Assembly (NCBI RefSeq): GCF_030711405.1
Contig: NZ_JAULSI010000007.1
Span: forward strand, 62,001 to 126,000
Direction of reading: 5' to 3'
From: Massilia brevitalea
Lineage (GTDB): Bacteria; Pseudomonadota; Gammaproteobacteria; Burkholderiales; Burkholderiaceae_D
Length of the DNA: 64,000 nt
A program made the position numbers and the translations under genes. Below, one piece after another: positions 34,027 through 42,954 of this stretch. Every line of letters starts with the position of its first letter. The stretch's first letter is position 1. The notes beneath the pieces were generated by a model that did not search any database, was not told where the DNA came from, and saw only the letters and a list, made by a program, of their open reading frames with translations.

Positions 34027-35327
34027 GCCTGATAAATAAAATGCTGCAGGACCTCGATGCGCGCGGTAATGCGCGCAGCCGGGAGATGTCGTCCGACGTG
34101 AAACCCGTGGCGCCGGAAGCAGCGCTGCGCTCGAAGCGGCGGATTGCCGCCATCACCGCCGGCCTGATCGCCGTGGCGCTCGGCGTGACCGGCTGGGTGG
34201 TGCTGCCGCTGAAGGGCAAGAGCTTCGATGCGAAGCCGGTGCCTGCACAGGTGGTGGCCGCAACGCCGCAGCTTGCGGCAGAAACGCCTGCTCCGGTGCC
34301 GGCCGACCCCGCGCCGGTTGCCGTGGCCGAGGTGGCGCCAGCCGCAGATACGGCCGCACCAGCCGACCCTGCGCCGGCGCCGCAAGCAGCCGAACCTGAA
34401 GCGGCGCCGCAGCGCAAGCGTGCCGACGTGGCCGCGCCCGCGGCAGCGCAGCGCCTGCCGGCCGCTGCGCCTTCGACCACCACCTGGGCGCAGGCGAATG
34501 CCCGCGCCCAGGCCGAGCAGGCCCGCCTGGCGCGCCGCTGGGCCGCCGAGGACGCCCGCATCGCCGCGCTGCCCGCCGGCGAACGCGGCGCCGCCGCAAG
34601 CCGCTTGCAGGCCGAGCAGGAGCGGGCGGCTGTTACCGCACGCCGCGACGCAGCCTGGGTCGCGGCCCTGAAGCGCAAGGAAGGCGCCGCCGGCGCCGCA
34701 CTGCTTGACGCCGAGACCCCGGCGGCTGCCGCGAACGGCGCCCAGGGCCGCAGCGAAACCGGTGTCCAGCGCGCCGACAATACCTATCGCCGCGCCCTGG
34801 CCAACCTGCAGGAAGGCCGCGTCAACGAAGCGATTACCGGCCTGCAGCAAACCCTGCGCACGAATCCGCGCCACGACGCCGCGCGCCAGACCCTGGTCGG
34901 CCTGCTGGTCGAGAACAAGCGCAGCGACGAGGCGGTGCTGGAGCTGCAGGGCGCGCTGGCGCTCGACCCGCGCCAGCCGGCGCTGGCGATGCTGCTGGCG
35001 CGGTTGCAGATCGAACGCGGCGGCAATGGCATCGAGACCCTGCTGCGCACCCTGCCTTACGCGGGCGGCAACGGCGAATACCAGGGTTTCCTGGCCGGCG
35101 CCCTGCAGAGGCAAGGCCGCCACCGCGAGGCGATCGACCAGTACAGCGCCGCGCTGCGCGGCGCGCCGAACAACGGGGTGTGGTGGATGGGCCTGGGCCT
35201 GTCGCTGCAGGCCGAGAAGCGCAATGCCGAGGCGGCCGATGCTTACCGCCGCGCCGAAGCGAGCGGCACCTTGTCGGGCGAACTGCAGGATTTCGTGGCG
35301 CGCAAGCTGCAGCAAGTGGCGCGCTGA
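34023..35327 (+). CDS. mshN: MSHA biogenesis TPR protein MshN
   Basis: A 434-residue bitopic protein. The cytoplasmic MSLINKMLQDLDARG start is the hallmark of MshN. One membrane helix (about 41-61) is followed by a Pro/Ala-rich periplasmic linker (65-160), an Ala/Arg-rich helical segment (160-225) and TPR-type repeats (about 260-430, e.g. NTYRRALANLQEGRVNEAI). It is the last gene of the locus, coupled to mshM by ATGA. After it, GACAATC (35346-35352) and GATTGTC (35369-35375) form a stem without a T-run, so termination is unclear. Confidence 0.9.
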   Translation: MSLINKMLQDLDARGNARSREMSSDVKPVAPEAALRSKRRIAAITAGLIAVALGVTGWVVLPLKGKSFDAKPVPAQVVAATPQLAAETPAPVPADPAPVAVAEVAPAADTAAPADPAPAPQAAEPEAAPQRKRADVAAPAAAQRLPAAAPSTTTWAQANARAQAEQARLARRWAAEDARIAALPAGERGAAASRLQAEQERAAVTARRDAAWVAALKRKEGAAGAALLDAETPAAAANGAQGRSETGVQRADNTYRRALANLQEGRVNEAITGLQQTLRTNPRHDAARQTLVGLLVENKRSDEAVLELQGALALDPRQPALAMLLARLQIERGGNGIETLLRTLPYAGGNGEYQGFLAGALQRQGRHREAIDQYSAALRGAPNNGVWWMGLGLSLQAEKRNAEAADAYRRAEASGTLSGELQDFVARKLQQVAR

Positions 35328-35414
35328 GGATGTTTCCAGTCAGGTGACAATCTGCGGATCAAGAGCAGGATTGTCGCCCATCCGTTGACGATCCGTTTCG
35401 CCCTTGATGCAGTT

Positions 35415-36572
35415 TCAAAGCCGCGCCAGGCGTTCCAAAGCCAGTGCAAGTGTATCGTCCTGCTTGGCAAAGCAGAAGCGCACGATGCCCGATTCCCGAG
35501 CCTGGCTATAGAAGGCCGAGACCGGAATCGCCGCCACCTTGCACTCGCTGGTGAGCCACTGCGCGAACTCGGCTTCCGGCAGATCGGAGATGGCGCTGTA
35601 GTCGACGCACTGGAAATAGGTGCCGTCGGCCGGCAGCAAACGCAGGCGGGTCCCGGCCAGGCCGGCGCGGAACAGATCGCGCTTGCGCTGGTAGAAGGCC
35701 GGCAGTTCCAGGTAGGGCGCCGGGTTCGCCATGTAGCGCGCCAGGCCATGCTGCATCGGCGTGTTCACCGTGAACACGTTGTATTGGTGCAGCTTGCGGA
35801 ACTCGGCGCTCAGCGGCGCCGGCGCGGCGAGATAGCCCACTTTCCAGCCGGTCACGTGGTAGGTCTTGCCGAAGCTCGACACTACGAAGGCGCGCTCGGC
35901 CAGCACGGGGTGGCTGGCCACCGAGGCGTGGCGCCCGCCGTCGTAGACCATGTGCTCGTAGACCTCGTCCGACAGGATCAGGATATCGGTGCCGGCGACA
36001 ATCTGCGCCAGGCGTTCGAGATCGGCGCTGCGCAGGATCGAGCCGGTCGGATTGTGTGGCGAATTGATGACGATCAGCCGGGTGCGCGGCGTGACGGCGG
36101 CAGCCAGCTTGTCCCACGGCATGCTGTAGCCTTCCGTGCCGACTTCCATGCAGACCGGCACCGCCACGCCGCCGGCCAGGGCAATGGCCGGCGCGTAGCT
36201 GTCGTAGGCCGGTTCGATGACGATGGCTTCGTCGCCGGGATGCACGCAGCACAGGATGGCGGTCGTGAGCGCCTGGGTGGCGCCGGCGGTGACCGTGATC
36301 TCGGTCTGCGCGTCGTAGGCGCGGCCATACAGGCGCGCGATCTTGGCGGCAATGGCCTCGCGCAGGGCGGGTACGCCCGGCATCGGCGGATACTGGTTGT
36401 GGCCGGCGCGCATGGCCTCGTTCACGTGGTCGGGCAACAGCGGGTCGCAGCCGAAGTCGGGGAAGCCCTGGCCCAGGTTCACGGCGCCATGTTCGAGGGC
36501 GAGGGCCGACATGGTGGAGAAGATGGTGGCGCCGACGGCGGGCAGGCGCGACTGCAGTGCGGGAGTGCTCAT
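35415..36572 (-). CDS. Class I/II PLP aminotransferase (methionine aminotransferase, YbdL type)
   Basis: A 385-residue fold-type I aminotransferase. The PLP Lys is K236 in SSFGKTYHVTGWKVGY. The Asn/Asp of the cofactor site are in NSPHNPTGSI and ILSDEVYEHMVY, and the substrate Arg is in GIVRFCFAK. The KTYHVTGWK stretch and the N-terminal NLGQGFPDF are typical of methionine/kynurenine aminotransferases (YbdL-like), acting on Met and aromatic amino acids. It is convergent with mshN and 38 bp from the PIN gene on the same strand. Confidence 0.88.
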   Translation of the reverse strand: MSTPALQSRLPAVGATIFSTMSALALEHGAVNLGQGFPDFGCDPLLPDHVNEAMRAGHNQYPPMPGVPALREAIAAKIARLYGRAYDAQTEITVTAGATQALTTAILCCVHPGDEAIVIEPAYDSYAPAIALAGGVAVPVCMEVGTEGYSMPWDKLAAAVTPRTRLIVINSPHNPTGSILRSADLERLAQIVAGTDILILSDEVYEHMVYDGGRHASVASHPVLAERAFVVSSFGKTYHVTGWKVGYLAAPAPLSAEFRKLHQYNVFTVNTPMQHGLARYMANPAPYLELPAFYQRKRDLFRAGLAGTRLRLLPADGTYFQCVDYSAISDLPEAEFAQWLTSECKVAAIPVSAFYSQARESGIVRFCFAKQDDTLALALERLARL

Positions 36573-36610
36573 GGTCTTCCGGAATGGTTGCGGGTTTGGC
36601 TACGAACTGC

Positions 36611-37066
36611 CTATTCTAGCTGGCTTGCGGCCTGCGCCTTGACCCAGGCTTCAGGCAGCATGATGCGGAACATGCCGGCCTGCTGGGTCTTGCGGCCGAG
36701 CTTCAGCAAGGCTTTGTCTTTCGTGACCAGGATGGCGGCGTTTGCGTCGCGCGCCAGCTCCAGGAATTTCTGGTCGTCGCGGTCGCTGCACACCGGCAGG
36801 CGGATCGGCTTGCTGTCCGGCGCCACCACGGCGATCAGGGCATCGAAGCGGGCGGCGGCCTGTTCGCGGCTGGCTTCATCGAGCGGCAGGTGGGGGTAGT
36901 GCAGCACGATCCGGTATTCGTCGCGGCAGTCGGCGCGCGTGACGGCCTGGACGGCGCCACGTTCGAGCGCCTCCAGCAGGCTGTCCCAGCGTTTGTCGCG
37001 AAAGACGAACAGATCCAGGCAGACATTGGTGTCGAGGACGATGGTTGGTGCGGAAGCGGGTATCAT
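36611..37066 (-). CDS. PIN-domain protein (putative toxin-type ribonuclease)
   Basis: A 151-residue PIN protein of the COG1569-like class. The acidic metal site is spread over VLDTNVCLDLFV (first Asp), CRDEYRIVL, and SDRDDQKFLELA with VTKDKALL (later Asp). Such proteins are annotated as possible toxin-antitoxin toxins, yet no small antitoxin gene is adjacent: the neighbours are an aminotransferase and, divergently, yaaA. It may be a solitary housekeeping nuclease. The start ATG is 44 bp from the yaaA start on the other strand. Confidence 0.82.
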   Translation of the reverse strand: MIPASAPTIVLDTNVCLDLFVFRDKRWDSLLEALERGAVQAVTRADCRDEYRIVLHYPHLPLDEASREQAAARFDALIAVVAPDSKPIRLPVCSDRDDQKFLELARDANAAILVTKDKALLKLGRKTQQAGMFRIMLPEAWVKAQAASQLE

Positions 37067-37110
37067 ATAGGAAATATTAATTGCTTTTGCGTTTGCGCTG
37101 TTAGGTTTCT

Positions 37111-37881
37111 ATGCTGCTTGTCATTTCGCCCGCCAAATCCCTCGACCTCGATACCCCGACTCCCACCCGGGAGCACACGCTCCCCGCTTTCATCGACCGC
37201 GCCAGTCAATTGATTGGCGTACTGCGCGATTTGTCGCCCGGCCAGGTGGGCGATCTGATGCACATCTCCGACGCCCTCTCGGCGCTGAACGTGGCGCGCT
37301 ACGCCAGCTGGACCGCGGACCACGCCGACGGCCACCAGGCCGTGATGGCCTTCGACGGCGACGTCTACGCCGGGCTCGACGCGCGCAGTCTGCCGCTCGA
37401 CGCCATCGATTTCGCCCAGCGCCACCTGCGCATCCTGTCGGGTCTTTACGGTCTGCTGCGTCCGCTCGACCTGATGCATCCCTACCGGCTGGAGATGGGA
37501 ACGAAGCTGGCGAACCCGGGCGGAAAGGATTTGTACACCTTCTGGGGCGAGACCATTACCCGCGCCCTGAATGCCGAGCTCGAGAAAACGGGATCGACGG
37601 CGCTGGTCAACCTGGCCTCGGAAGAGTACTTCAAGTCGGTCAAGCCGAAGCTGCTTGCGGCGCCGGTCGTCACGCCGGTGTTCGAGGACTGGAAGAACGG
37701 GAGGTACAAGATCATTTCCTTCTACGCCAAGCGGGCGCGCGGGCTGATGGCGCGCTATGCGATCGAGAACGGGGTCAATGATCCGGAGGCGTTGAAGGCG
37801 TTCGATGTGGATGGGTATGCATTTGTACCCGAAGAATCGAAAGAGCGGACCTGGGTGTTCCGGCGCAAAATGGACGCCTGA
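37111..37881 (+). CDS. yaaA: Peroxide stress protein YaaA
   Basis: A 256-residue member of the YaaA/UPF0246 family, which in E. coli lowers intracellular free iron during hydrogen peroxide stress and binds [15 protein letters not shown] at the start, [26 protein letters not shown] and [10 protein letters not shown] are full-length family hallmarks. It is monocistronic, with a hairpin repeat 21 bp after the stop that may serve as terminator. It shares a short divergent promoter region with the PIN gene. Confidence 0.94.
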   Translation: MLLVISPAKSLDLDTPTPTREHTLPAFIDRASQLIGVLRDLSPGQVGDLMHISDALSALNVARYASWTADHADGHQAVMAFDGDVYAGLDARSLPLDAIDFAQRHLRILSGLYGLLRPLDLMHPYRLEMGTKLANPGGKDLYTFWGETITRALNAELEKTGSTALVNLASEEYFKSVKPKLLAAPVVTPVFEDWKNGRYKIISFYAKRARGLMARYAIENGVNDPEALKAFDVDGYAFVPEESKERTWVFRRKMDA

Positions 37882-37901
37882 TCGCGGCTAGCGGCCCCAA
37901 C

Positions 37902-37932
37902 CGTAAGGTGGGCACCCCGTGCCCACCCTACG
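37902..37932. repeat. Solo GTGGGCAC-type hairpin repeat
   Basis: A near-perfect 31-bp palindrome. CGTAAGGTGGGCAC and GTGCCCACCCTACG pair with one mismatch around CCC. It lies between convergent yaaA and bamD, where it may work as a bidirectional terminator. It matches the ends of the MITE-like elements at 10556 and 18434. The rest of this 160-bp gap shows nothing else. Confidence 0.75.
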
Positions 37933-38040
37933 GATCGTGGCTGGGCGATACGTCAACGATGTTCCGCGAACACGGCCGATGCCACCACCACCCGGCCGTG
38001 GCCGCATCCCAACGATGTTCACATCACCGCGCAGCGGTGA

Positions 38041-38883
38041 TTATTTTGCCACCACATCCTTCGGCGCCGGCTTCGGACCCGACTTCGACCAGAACTTCCA
38101 CCATGGCGCATCGCCGCTGGCGTTCGGGTTGATGAAGCGGCTGTTCGGGTAGTTGCGCAGCAGCACGCGCTGGGTGTCGTCGCGCAGGTCGAACATGCCG
38201 AGCTTGTCGTAGGAGCGGCTCATGATGAACAGCGCTTCCTCGCGCGACGGCGATTCGCTGTAGTCGCTGACCGCACTCTGCGCGCGGTTCAGGGACGCCA
38301 TGTAGGCGCCGCGGCGGAAGTAGTAGTTCGCCACGTGCACTTCGTACTGGGCCATCGCGTTGATCAGGTAGTTCAGGCGCGCGACCGCGTCCGGCACGTA
38401 CTTGCTGTTCGGGTAGCGGTCGACCAGCGCCTTGAACGCGGCAAAGGCCTCGCGCGTCGCACGCGGGTCGCGTTCCGACGGGTCCTGCGACCAGATCACG
38501 CTCAGGAAGCCGATCTGGTCGTTGAAATTGATGAGGCCGCGCAGGTAGTACATGTAGTCGACCTGCGCATGGTTCGGGTGCAGCTTGATGAAGCGCTCGA
38601 CCGCAGCCAGCGCCTCGGCCTGGTCCTTCGCCTTGTAGTGGGCGTAGGCAATTTCCATCTGCGCTTGCGTGGCGTAAGTGCCGAACGGATAGTTCGATTC
38701 CAGGCGCTGGAACAGTGTAATCGCCGCTTCGTACTGGCCGGCGCTCATCTCTTCGCGTGCCTCAGCGTATAATTTCTCCGCTGACCACTTCTTGGTCTCG
38801 TCGGTTTTCGACGGCAACATGCCGCAACCGGACAGGGCCAGCAAGGCACTCGTAGCAACCACCACCAACAATTTTTTTTGCAT
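38041..38883 (-). CDS. bamD: Outer membrane protein assembly factor BamD
   Basis: A 280-residue lipoprotein of the BAM complex that folds outer-membrane beta-barrels. The lipobox is LLALSGC near residue 19. TPR-like helices follow (EKLYAEAREEMSAGQYEAAI, AYAHYKAKDQAEALAAVERF, VDYMYYLRGLINF), and RRGAYMASLNRAQ near the C-terminal part is a family block. The C-terminal tail SKSGPKPAPKDVVAK is basic. The gene is divergent from rluD with only 64 bp between, the conserved bamD/rluD arrangement of beta- and gammaproteobacteria. Confidence 0.95.
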   Translation of the reverse strand: MQKKLLVVVATSALLALSGCGMLPSKTDETKKWSAEKLYAEAREEMSAGQYEAAITLFQRLESNYPFGTYATQAQMEIAYAHYKAKDQAEALAAVERFIKLHPNHAQVDYMYYLRGLINFNDQIGFLSVIWSQDPSERDPRATREAFAAFKALVDRYPNSKYVPDAVARLNYLINAMAQYEVHVANYYFRRGAYMASLNRAQSAVSDYSESPSREEALFIMSRSYDKLGMFDLRDDTQRVLLRNYPNSRFINPNASGDAPWWKFWSKSGPKPAPKDVVAK

Positions 38884-38947
38884 AGCTTTTTGCAGAAAAG
38901 TTTTACCTAGATTCAACGAACGGCTGATTATAGCCGATGGGACTGAC

Positions 38948-39982
38948 GTGATATTAACTCCTGCGCCGAATTCGGCGGAATTGCCCCTGGACCCCGAGTT
39001 CGACGACGACATCGTTGCCGAGTTCCCTCCTGCGACCGGCATCGACCTCTCTCCAATCACCCTGCACCTGGACGCCGACGCCTGCGGCCAGCGCCTCGAC
39101 AAGGTCGTCGCCGCGCTGGTGCCGCAGTTCTCGCGCAGCCGCCTGCAGCTGTGGTTCGAGGGCGGCCACGTGCTGGTCGACGGCAAGCCCGCACGCGGCA
39201 AGAACACTGCCTACGGCGACGAAACCGTGCTCGTCGAGCCGCAGCCGGCGCCCGAGGACACCGCCTTCGCACCCGAAGAAATCGCCCTGAACATCGTCCA
39301 TGAAGACGAGCACATCATGGTGATCAACAAGCCGGCCGGCCTGGTCGTGCATCCGGGCGCCGGCAACTGGTCGGGCACGCTCTTGAATGGTTTGCTGGAC
39401 CACGCGCCGCAGCTGGCCTCGGTGCCGCGCGCCGGCATCGTGCACCGCCTCGACAAGGATACCAGCGGTTTGATGGTTGTCGGCAAGACCCTTGCCGCCC
39501 AGACCGACCTGGTGCGCCAGCTGCAGGCACGCACCGTGAAGCGCGAATACTTTGCGCTGGTGTGGGGCACGCCGAACCTGTCGGGCACCATCGATGCGCC
39601 GATGGGCCGCCATCCGAAGGACCGCGTCAAGATGGCGGTCTCGACCGGCATGGGCGCCAAGCCGGCGATCACCCATTACGAGCGCGTGGCCGAGGGCATG
39701 CTGGACCGCCGTCCGGTCAGCCTGGTGCGCTGCTCGCTGGAAACTGGCCGCACCCACCAGATCCGCGTGCACATGCTGTCGATCGGCTATGGCCTGGTTG
39801 GCGATTCGGTGTACGGCAAGACCCACCTGAGCCCGGTGTTCCACCGCCAGGCCCTGCAGGCGCGCCGCCTTGGCCTGACGCACCCGGCCACCGGCGAGCA
39901 TTGCGAATGGATCGTGCCGCTGGCCGCCGACTTTGCCGAGCTGATCGCCAAGGCCGGCATCGACGAGCCGCCAAGCGCATGA
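38948..39982 (+). CDS. rluD: 23S rRNA pseudouridine synthase RluD
   Basis: A 344-residue pseudouridine synthase that modifies helix 69 of 23S rRNA. An S4 domain (about 35-100, DACGQRLDKVVAALV..FSRSRLQLWFEGG) is followed by the catalytic domain with the Asp in GIVHRLDKDTSGLMV and the C-terminal RTHQIRVHML block. The start is GTG 38948, which gives an about 30-residue acidic N-terminal extension before the S4 domain; no ATG fits in frame. The stop overlaps the pgeF start (ATGATG). Confidence 0.93.
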   Translation: MILTPAPNSAELPLDPEFDDDIVAEFPPATGIDLSPITLHLDADACGQRLDKVVAALVPQFSRSRLQLWFEGGHVLVDGKPARGKNTAYGDETVLVEPQPAPEDTAFAPEEIALNIVHEDEHIMVINKPAGLVVHPGAGNWSGTLLNGLLDHAPQLASVPRAGIVHRLDKDTSGLMVVGKTLAAQTDLVRQLQARTVKREYFALVWGTPNLSGTIDAPMGRHPKDRVKMAVSTGMGAKPAITHYERVAEGMLDRRPVSLVRCSLETGRTHQIRVHMLSIGYGLVGDSVYGKTHLSPVFHRQALQARRLGLTHPATGEHCEWIVPLAADFAELIAKAGIDEPPSA

Positions 39983-40758
39983 TGGACCCGGCCAGCCTGA
40001 TCGTTCCGGAGTGGCCGGATGCGCCGCCGAATATCGGCGCGCTGGCCACCACGCGCGCAGGAGGCGTGTCGCAGGGCCCGTACGACGACGGCCTCGGCGG
40101 CGGCGGGCTGAACCTGGGCCTGCACGTGAACGACGACCCGCAGGCCGTGGCCGACAACCGCGCGCGCCTGCAAGCCTGGCTGCCGGGGCGGCCGGCCTGG
40201 ATTGCGCAGGTGCACGGCAACGGCGTGGTCGATGCGGCGACGGTCGGGCCGGAGCAGCCGGTACGTACAGGTGATGCCAGCATCGCCGTGCAGCCGGGCG
40301 TGGTGTGCGCCATCCTCACCGCCGACTGCCTGCCGGTACTGTTTGCCGACCGCGGCGGCAAGGTGGTGGGGGCGGCGCATGCCGGCTGGCGCGGCCTGGC
40401 CGGGGGCGTGCTGGGCGCAACCCTGAAGGCGATGCGCGCGGCCGGGGCCGGGGAGATCACCGCCTGGATGGGCCCGGCAATCGGCCCGCTGGCCTTCGAG
40501 GTGGGACAGGACGTGTTCGACAGTTTTGCCGCGGCGCTGCCGGGCGTGGACATCGGCTTTGCCTTCCGCCGCCAGCCCGAACTCGGCGGCAAGTACCTGG
40601 CGGATATCTTTGCGCTGGCGCGCCTGATGCTGGAGCGCGATGGGGTCATCAGCATTGCCGGCGGCATCCATTGCACCGCTACCGAACGCGACCGTTTTTA
40701 TTCGTACCGCCGCGATGGCGTGACGGGGCGCCAGGCGAGTTTGATCTGGCTCAAGTGA
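39979..40758 (+). CDS. pgeF: Peptidoglycan editing factor PgeF (YfiH/laccase-domain)
   Basis: A 259-residue purine nucleoside phosphorylase-like/laccase-domain protein (DUF152). The Zn/Cu site residues are in WIAQVHGNGVV (His), LTADCLPVL (Cys) and GAAHAGWRGL (His). In E. coli the family limits misincorporation of L-Ser into peptidoglycan; other members have nucleoside phosphorylase or oxidase activity. The ATG pair at 39979/39982 overlaps the rluD stop, and the rluD-pgeF order is conserved, so coupling is likely. Confidence 0.92.
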   Translation: MMDPASLIVPEWPDAPPNIGALATTRAGGVSQGPYDDGLGGGGLNLGLHVNDDPQAVADNRARLQAWLPGRPAWIAQVHGNGVVDAATVGPEQPVRTGDASIAVQPGVVCAILTADCLPVLFADRGGKVVGAAHAGWRGLAGGVLGATLKAMRAAGAGEITAWMGPAIGPLAFEVGQDVFDSFAAALPGVDIGFAFRRQPELGGKYLADIFALARLMLERDGVISIAGGIHCTATERDRFYSYRRDGVTGRQASLIWLK

Positions 40759-40784
40759 GGCTGGTCGGCGTCGCCAATACTTGG

Positions 40785-41141
40785 TCAGTCGCCGCCGCCT
40801 CCACCGCCTCCACCGCCTCCATCGCCACCGCCGCAGTCACTGCCGCCACCGCTATCCGCACTGCCGCAATCGGCACTGTCGGACGAGTGGATGAAGAAAC
40901 CCTGGCTTGCCAACGGCAGGCTGGCGTCGGCGCCGTCGGGCGCTGCTCTTGAGCTTGCATTTCCGTAAGTCGATGCGTGGGCGCGACGCTGACGCCGCTT
41001 TCCCGCCCCGGCGATATAAAAAAGTATAGACAGGGGCAACACGCAATAGCCGAAAAAAGTCATAATTCCGGCGATCACCGAGGTTTCGGTTGCCGCCATC
41101 AGGATGACGACATACGTCCAGCCGACAGCAACGATCCACAT
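40785..41141 (-). CDS. Small two-span membrane protein with poly-glycine tail
   Basis: A 118-residue protein of unknown function. The N-terminal half has two hydrophobic segments (about 3-17 and 22-44), a basic GKRRQRRAHA cluster, then a soluble Ser/Ala/Asp stretch. A Cys/Ser/Gly tail follows (DCGSADSGGGSDCGGGDG) and ends in an uninterrupted run of ten Gly before the terminal Asp. The basic cluster suggests the tail is cytoplasmic (positive-inside). CTGGAG precedes the ATG, supporting translation. It is divergent from phaC with 46 bp between. Confidence 0.7.
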   Translation of the reverse strand: MWIVAVGWTYVVILMAATETSVIAGIMTFFGYCVLPLSILFYIAGAGKRRQRRAHASTYGNASSRAAPDGADASLPLASQGFFIHSSDSADCGSADSGGGSDCGGGDGGGGGGGGGGD

Positions 41142-41187
41142 GCGTTATTCTCCAGTTGAACACCGATTCTAAACAACGGACGCCGAC

Positions 41188-42954
41188 ATGAACATGCCCG
41201 ACCCTCACGCTTTTGCCGCTTCCTGGATGAACCAGCTGACCGATCCGTCGGCCTGGCAAGGGTGGCTCAAGATGCCGGCCGTGAATGGCGCCCCCGCCAA
41301 CCCGCTGAGCGGCGCCGCGCTGGGCGCGAACCCGCTGGCCGGCATCCTGAAGGACTTTCAGGTTAGCATCGCGCCGGCCCGCCTGGAATCCCTGCGCAAG
41401 GAGTATTTGCAGAAAGTCGGCAAACTCTGGCAAGAGACGATGCTCGGCAAGACGCCCGAACTGCACGACCGCCGCTTCTCGGCCTCGGAATGGACAGCGA
41501 ACCCGTTCTCGGCCTTCTCTGCCGCGTCCTACCTGCTGAACGCCGAGTTCATGCTGGCACTGGCCGACGCCGTCGAGGCGCCGCCGCGCGAGCATCAAAA
41601 AATCCGCTTCGCCGTGCAGCAGATGGTCGACGCCATGTCGCCGGCCAACTTCCTGGCGACGAACCCGGAAGCGCAAAAGAAGATGCTCGACACCAAGGGC
41701 GAAAGCCTGAACCAGGGTCTCCAGAACATGCTGGCCGACATGCAGAAGGGCCGCATCTCGCAATCCGACGAGTCGGCCTTCGAGGTCGGCAAGAACGTGG
41801 CCACCACGCCGGGCCAGGTGGTCTACGAGAACGAACTGTTCCAGCTGATCCAGTACAGCCCGGCCACGCCGACGGTGCGCGCAGTGCCGCTCTTGATGAT
41901 CCCGCCCTGCATCAACAAGTTCTACATCCTCGATCTGCAGCCGGAAAACTCGGTCGTGCGCTACGCCGTGGAGCAGGGCAATACCGTGTTCATGGTGTCC
42001 TGGCGTAACCCGGACAAATCCATGGGCGCGCTGGGCTGGGACGACTACGTCGAGCGCGGCGCCATCGAAGCGATCGACGTGGTGCGCGACATCACCGGCC
42101 AGCCCAGGACCCATGTGTTCGGCTTCTGCGTCGGCGGCACGATTGCCGCCACGGCCTTGTCGGTGCTGGCGGCGCGCGGCCAGCAGCCGGCGGCCAGCCT
42201 CAGCCTGCTCACCACGCTGCTCGATTTCGACGACACCGGCGTGCTGGAAGTCTTTGTCGACGAAACGCAAGTGGCGCTGCGCGAGCAGAACCTGGCCAAG
42301 GGCGGCATCATGCCGGGCCGCGACCTGGCGACCACCTTCTCGGCCCTGCGTCCGAACGACCTGGTGTGGAACTATGTGCAGCAGAACTACTTGAAGGGCA
42401 AGACCCCGCCGGCTTTCGATCTGCTGTACTGGAACGCCGACAGCACCAACCTGCCGGGACCGATGTTCTGCTGGTACCTGCGCAACACCTACCTCGAAAA
42501 CAAGCTCAAGCGACCGGGGGAGCTGACCGTGTGCGGCGAACAGCTCGACCTCGGCCGCATCGACGCCCCGGTATTCATCTACGGCTCGAAGGAAGACCAC
42601 ATCGTGCCCTGGAGCGCCGCCTTTGCCTCGATGAACCTGCTGAACCCGAAGAAGGCCAAGGCGAACCGCTTCGTACTGGGGGCGTCGGGCCACATCGCCG
42701 GGGTCATCAATCCGGCGTCGAAGGGCAAGCGCAGCTATTGGATCAATGAAAAAAATGGCAAGACCCGCCCGCGCACGCCGCAGGACTGGTTTGCCGGCGC
42801 GGTCGAGCACAAGGGCAGCTGGTGGCCGGAATGGGCGCGCTTCCTGCAGGAAAACGGCGGAGCGGAAGTGCCGGCGCCGAGCCAGGCCGGCAACGAGCAG
42901 TACCTGCCGTCCGAGCCGGCGCCGGGGCGTTACGTCAAGGTCCGTGCAGACTAA
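41188..42954 (+). CDS. phaC: Class I polyhydroxyalkanoate synthase
   Basis: A 588-residue PHA synthase polymerising (R)-3-hydroxyacyl-CoA into storage granules. The N-terminal domain (about 1-200) is followed by an alpha/beta-hydrolase core with the lipase-like box GFCVGGT, catalytic Cys C314, the Asp in IYGSKEDHIVPW and the His in LGASGHIAGVINP. PWINKFYILDL-like PPCINKFYILDL and the SWRNPDKSMG motif are class I hallmarks. Length is standard. No phaA or phaB follows; the regulator phaR is next, after 187 bp. The ribosome site is weak (GGAC). Confidence 0.96.
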   Translation: MNMPDPHAFAASWMNQLTDPSAWQGWLKMPAVNGAPANPLSGAALGANPLAGILKDFQVSIAPARLESLRKEYLQKVGKLWQETMLGKTPELHDRRFSASEWTANPFSAFSAASYLLNAEFMLALADAVEAPPREHQKIRFAVQQMVDAMSPANFLATNPEAQKKMLDTKGESLNQGLQNMLADMQKGRISQSDESAFEVGKNVATTPGQVVYENELFQLIQYSPATPTVRAVPLLMIPPCINKFYILDLQPENSVVRYAVEQGNTVFMVSWRNPDKSMGALGWDDYVERGAIEAIDVVRDITGQPRTHVFGFCVGGTIAATALSVLAARGQQPAASLSLLTTLLDFDDTGVLEVFVDETQVALREQNLAKGGIMPGRDLATTFSALRPNDLVWNYVQQNYLKGKTPPAFDLLYWNADSTNLPGPMFCWYLRNTYLENKLKRPGELTVCGEQLDLGRIDAPVFIYGSKEDHIVPWSAAFASMNLLNPKKAKANRFVLGASGHIAGVINPASKGKRSYWINEKNGKTRPRTPQDWFAGAVEHKGSWWPEWARFLQENGGAEVPAPSQAGNEQYLPSEPAPGRYVKVRAD

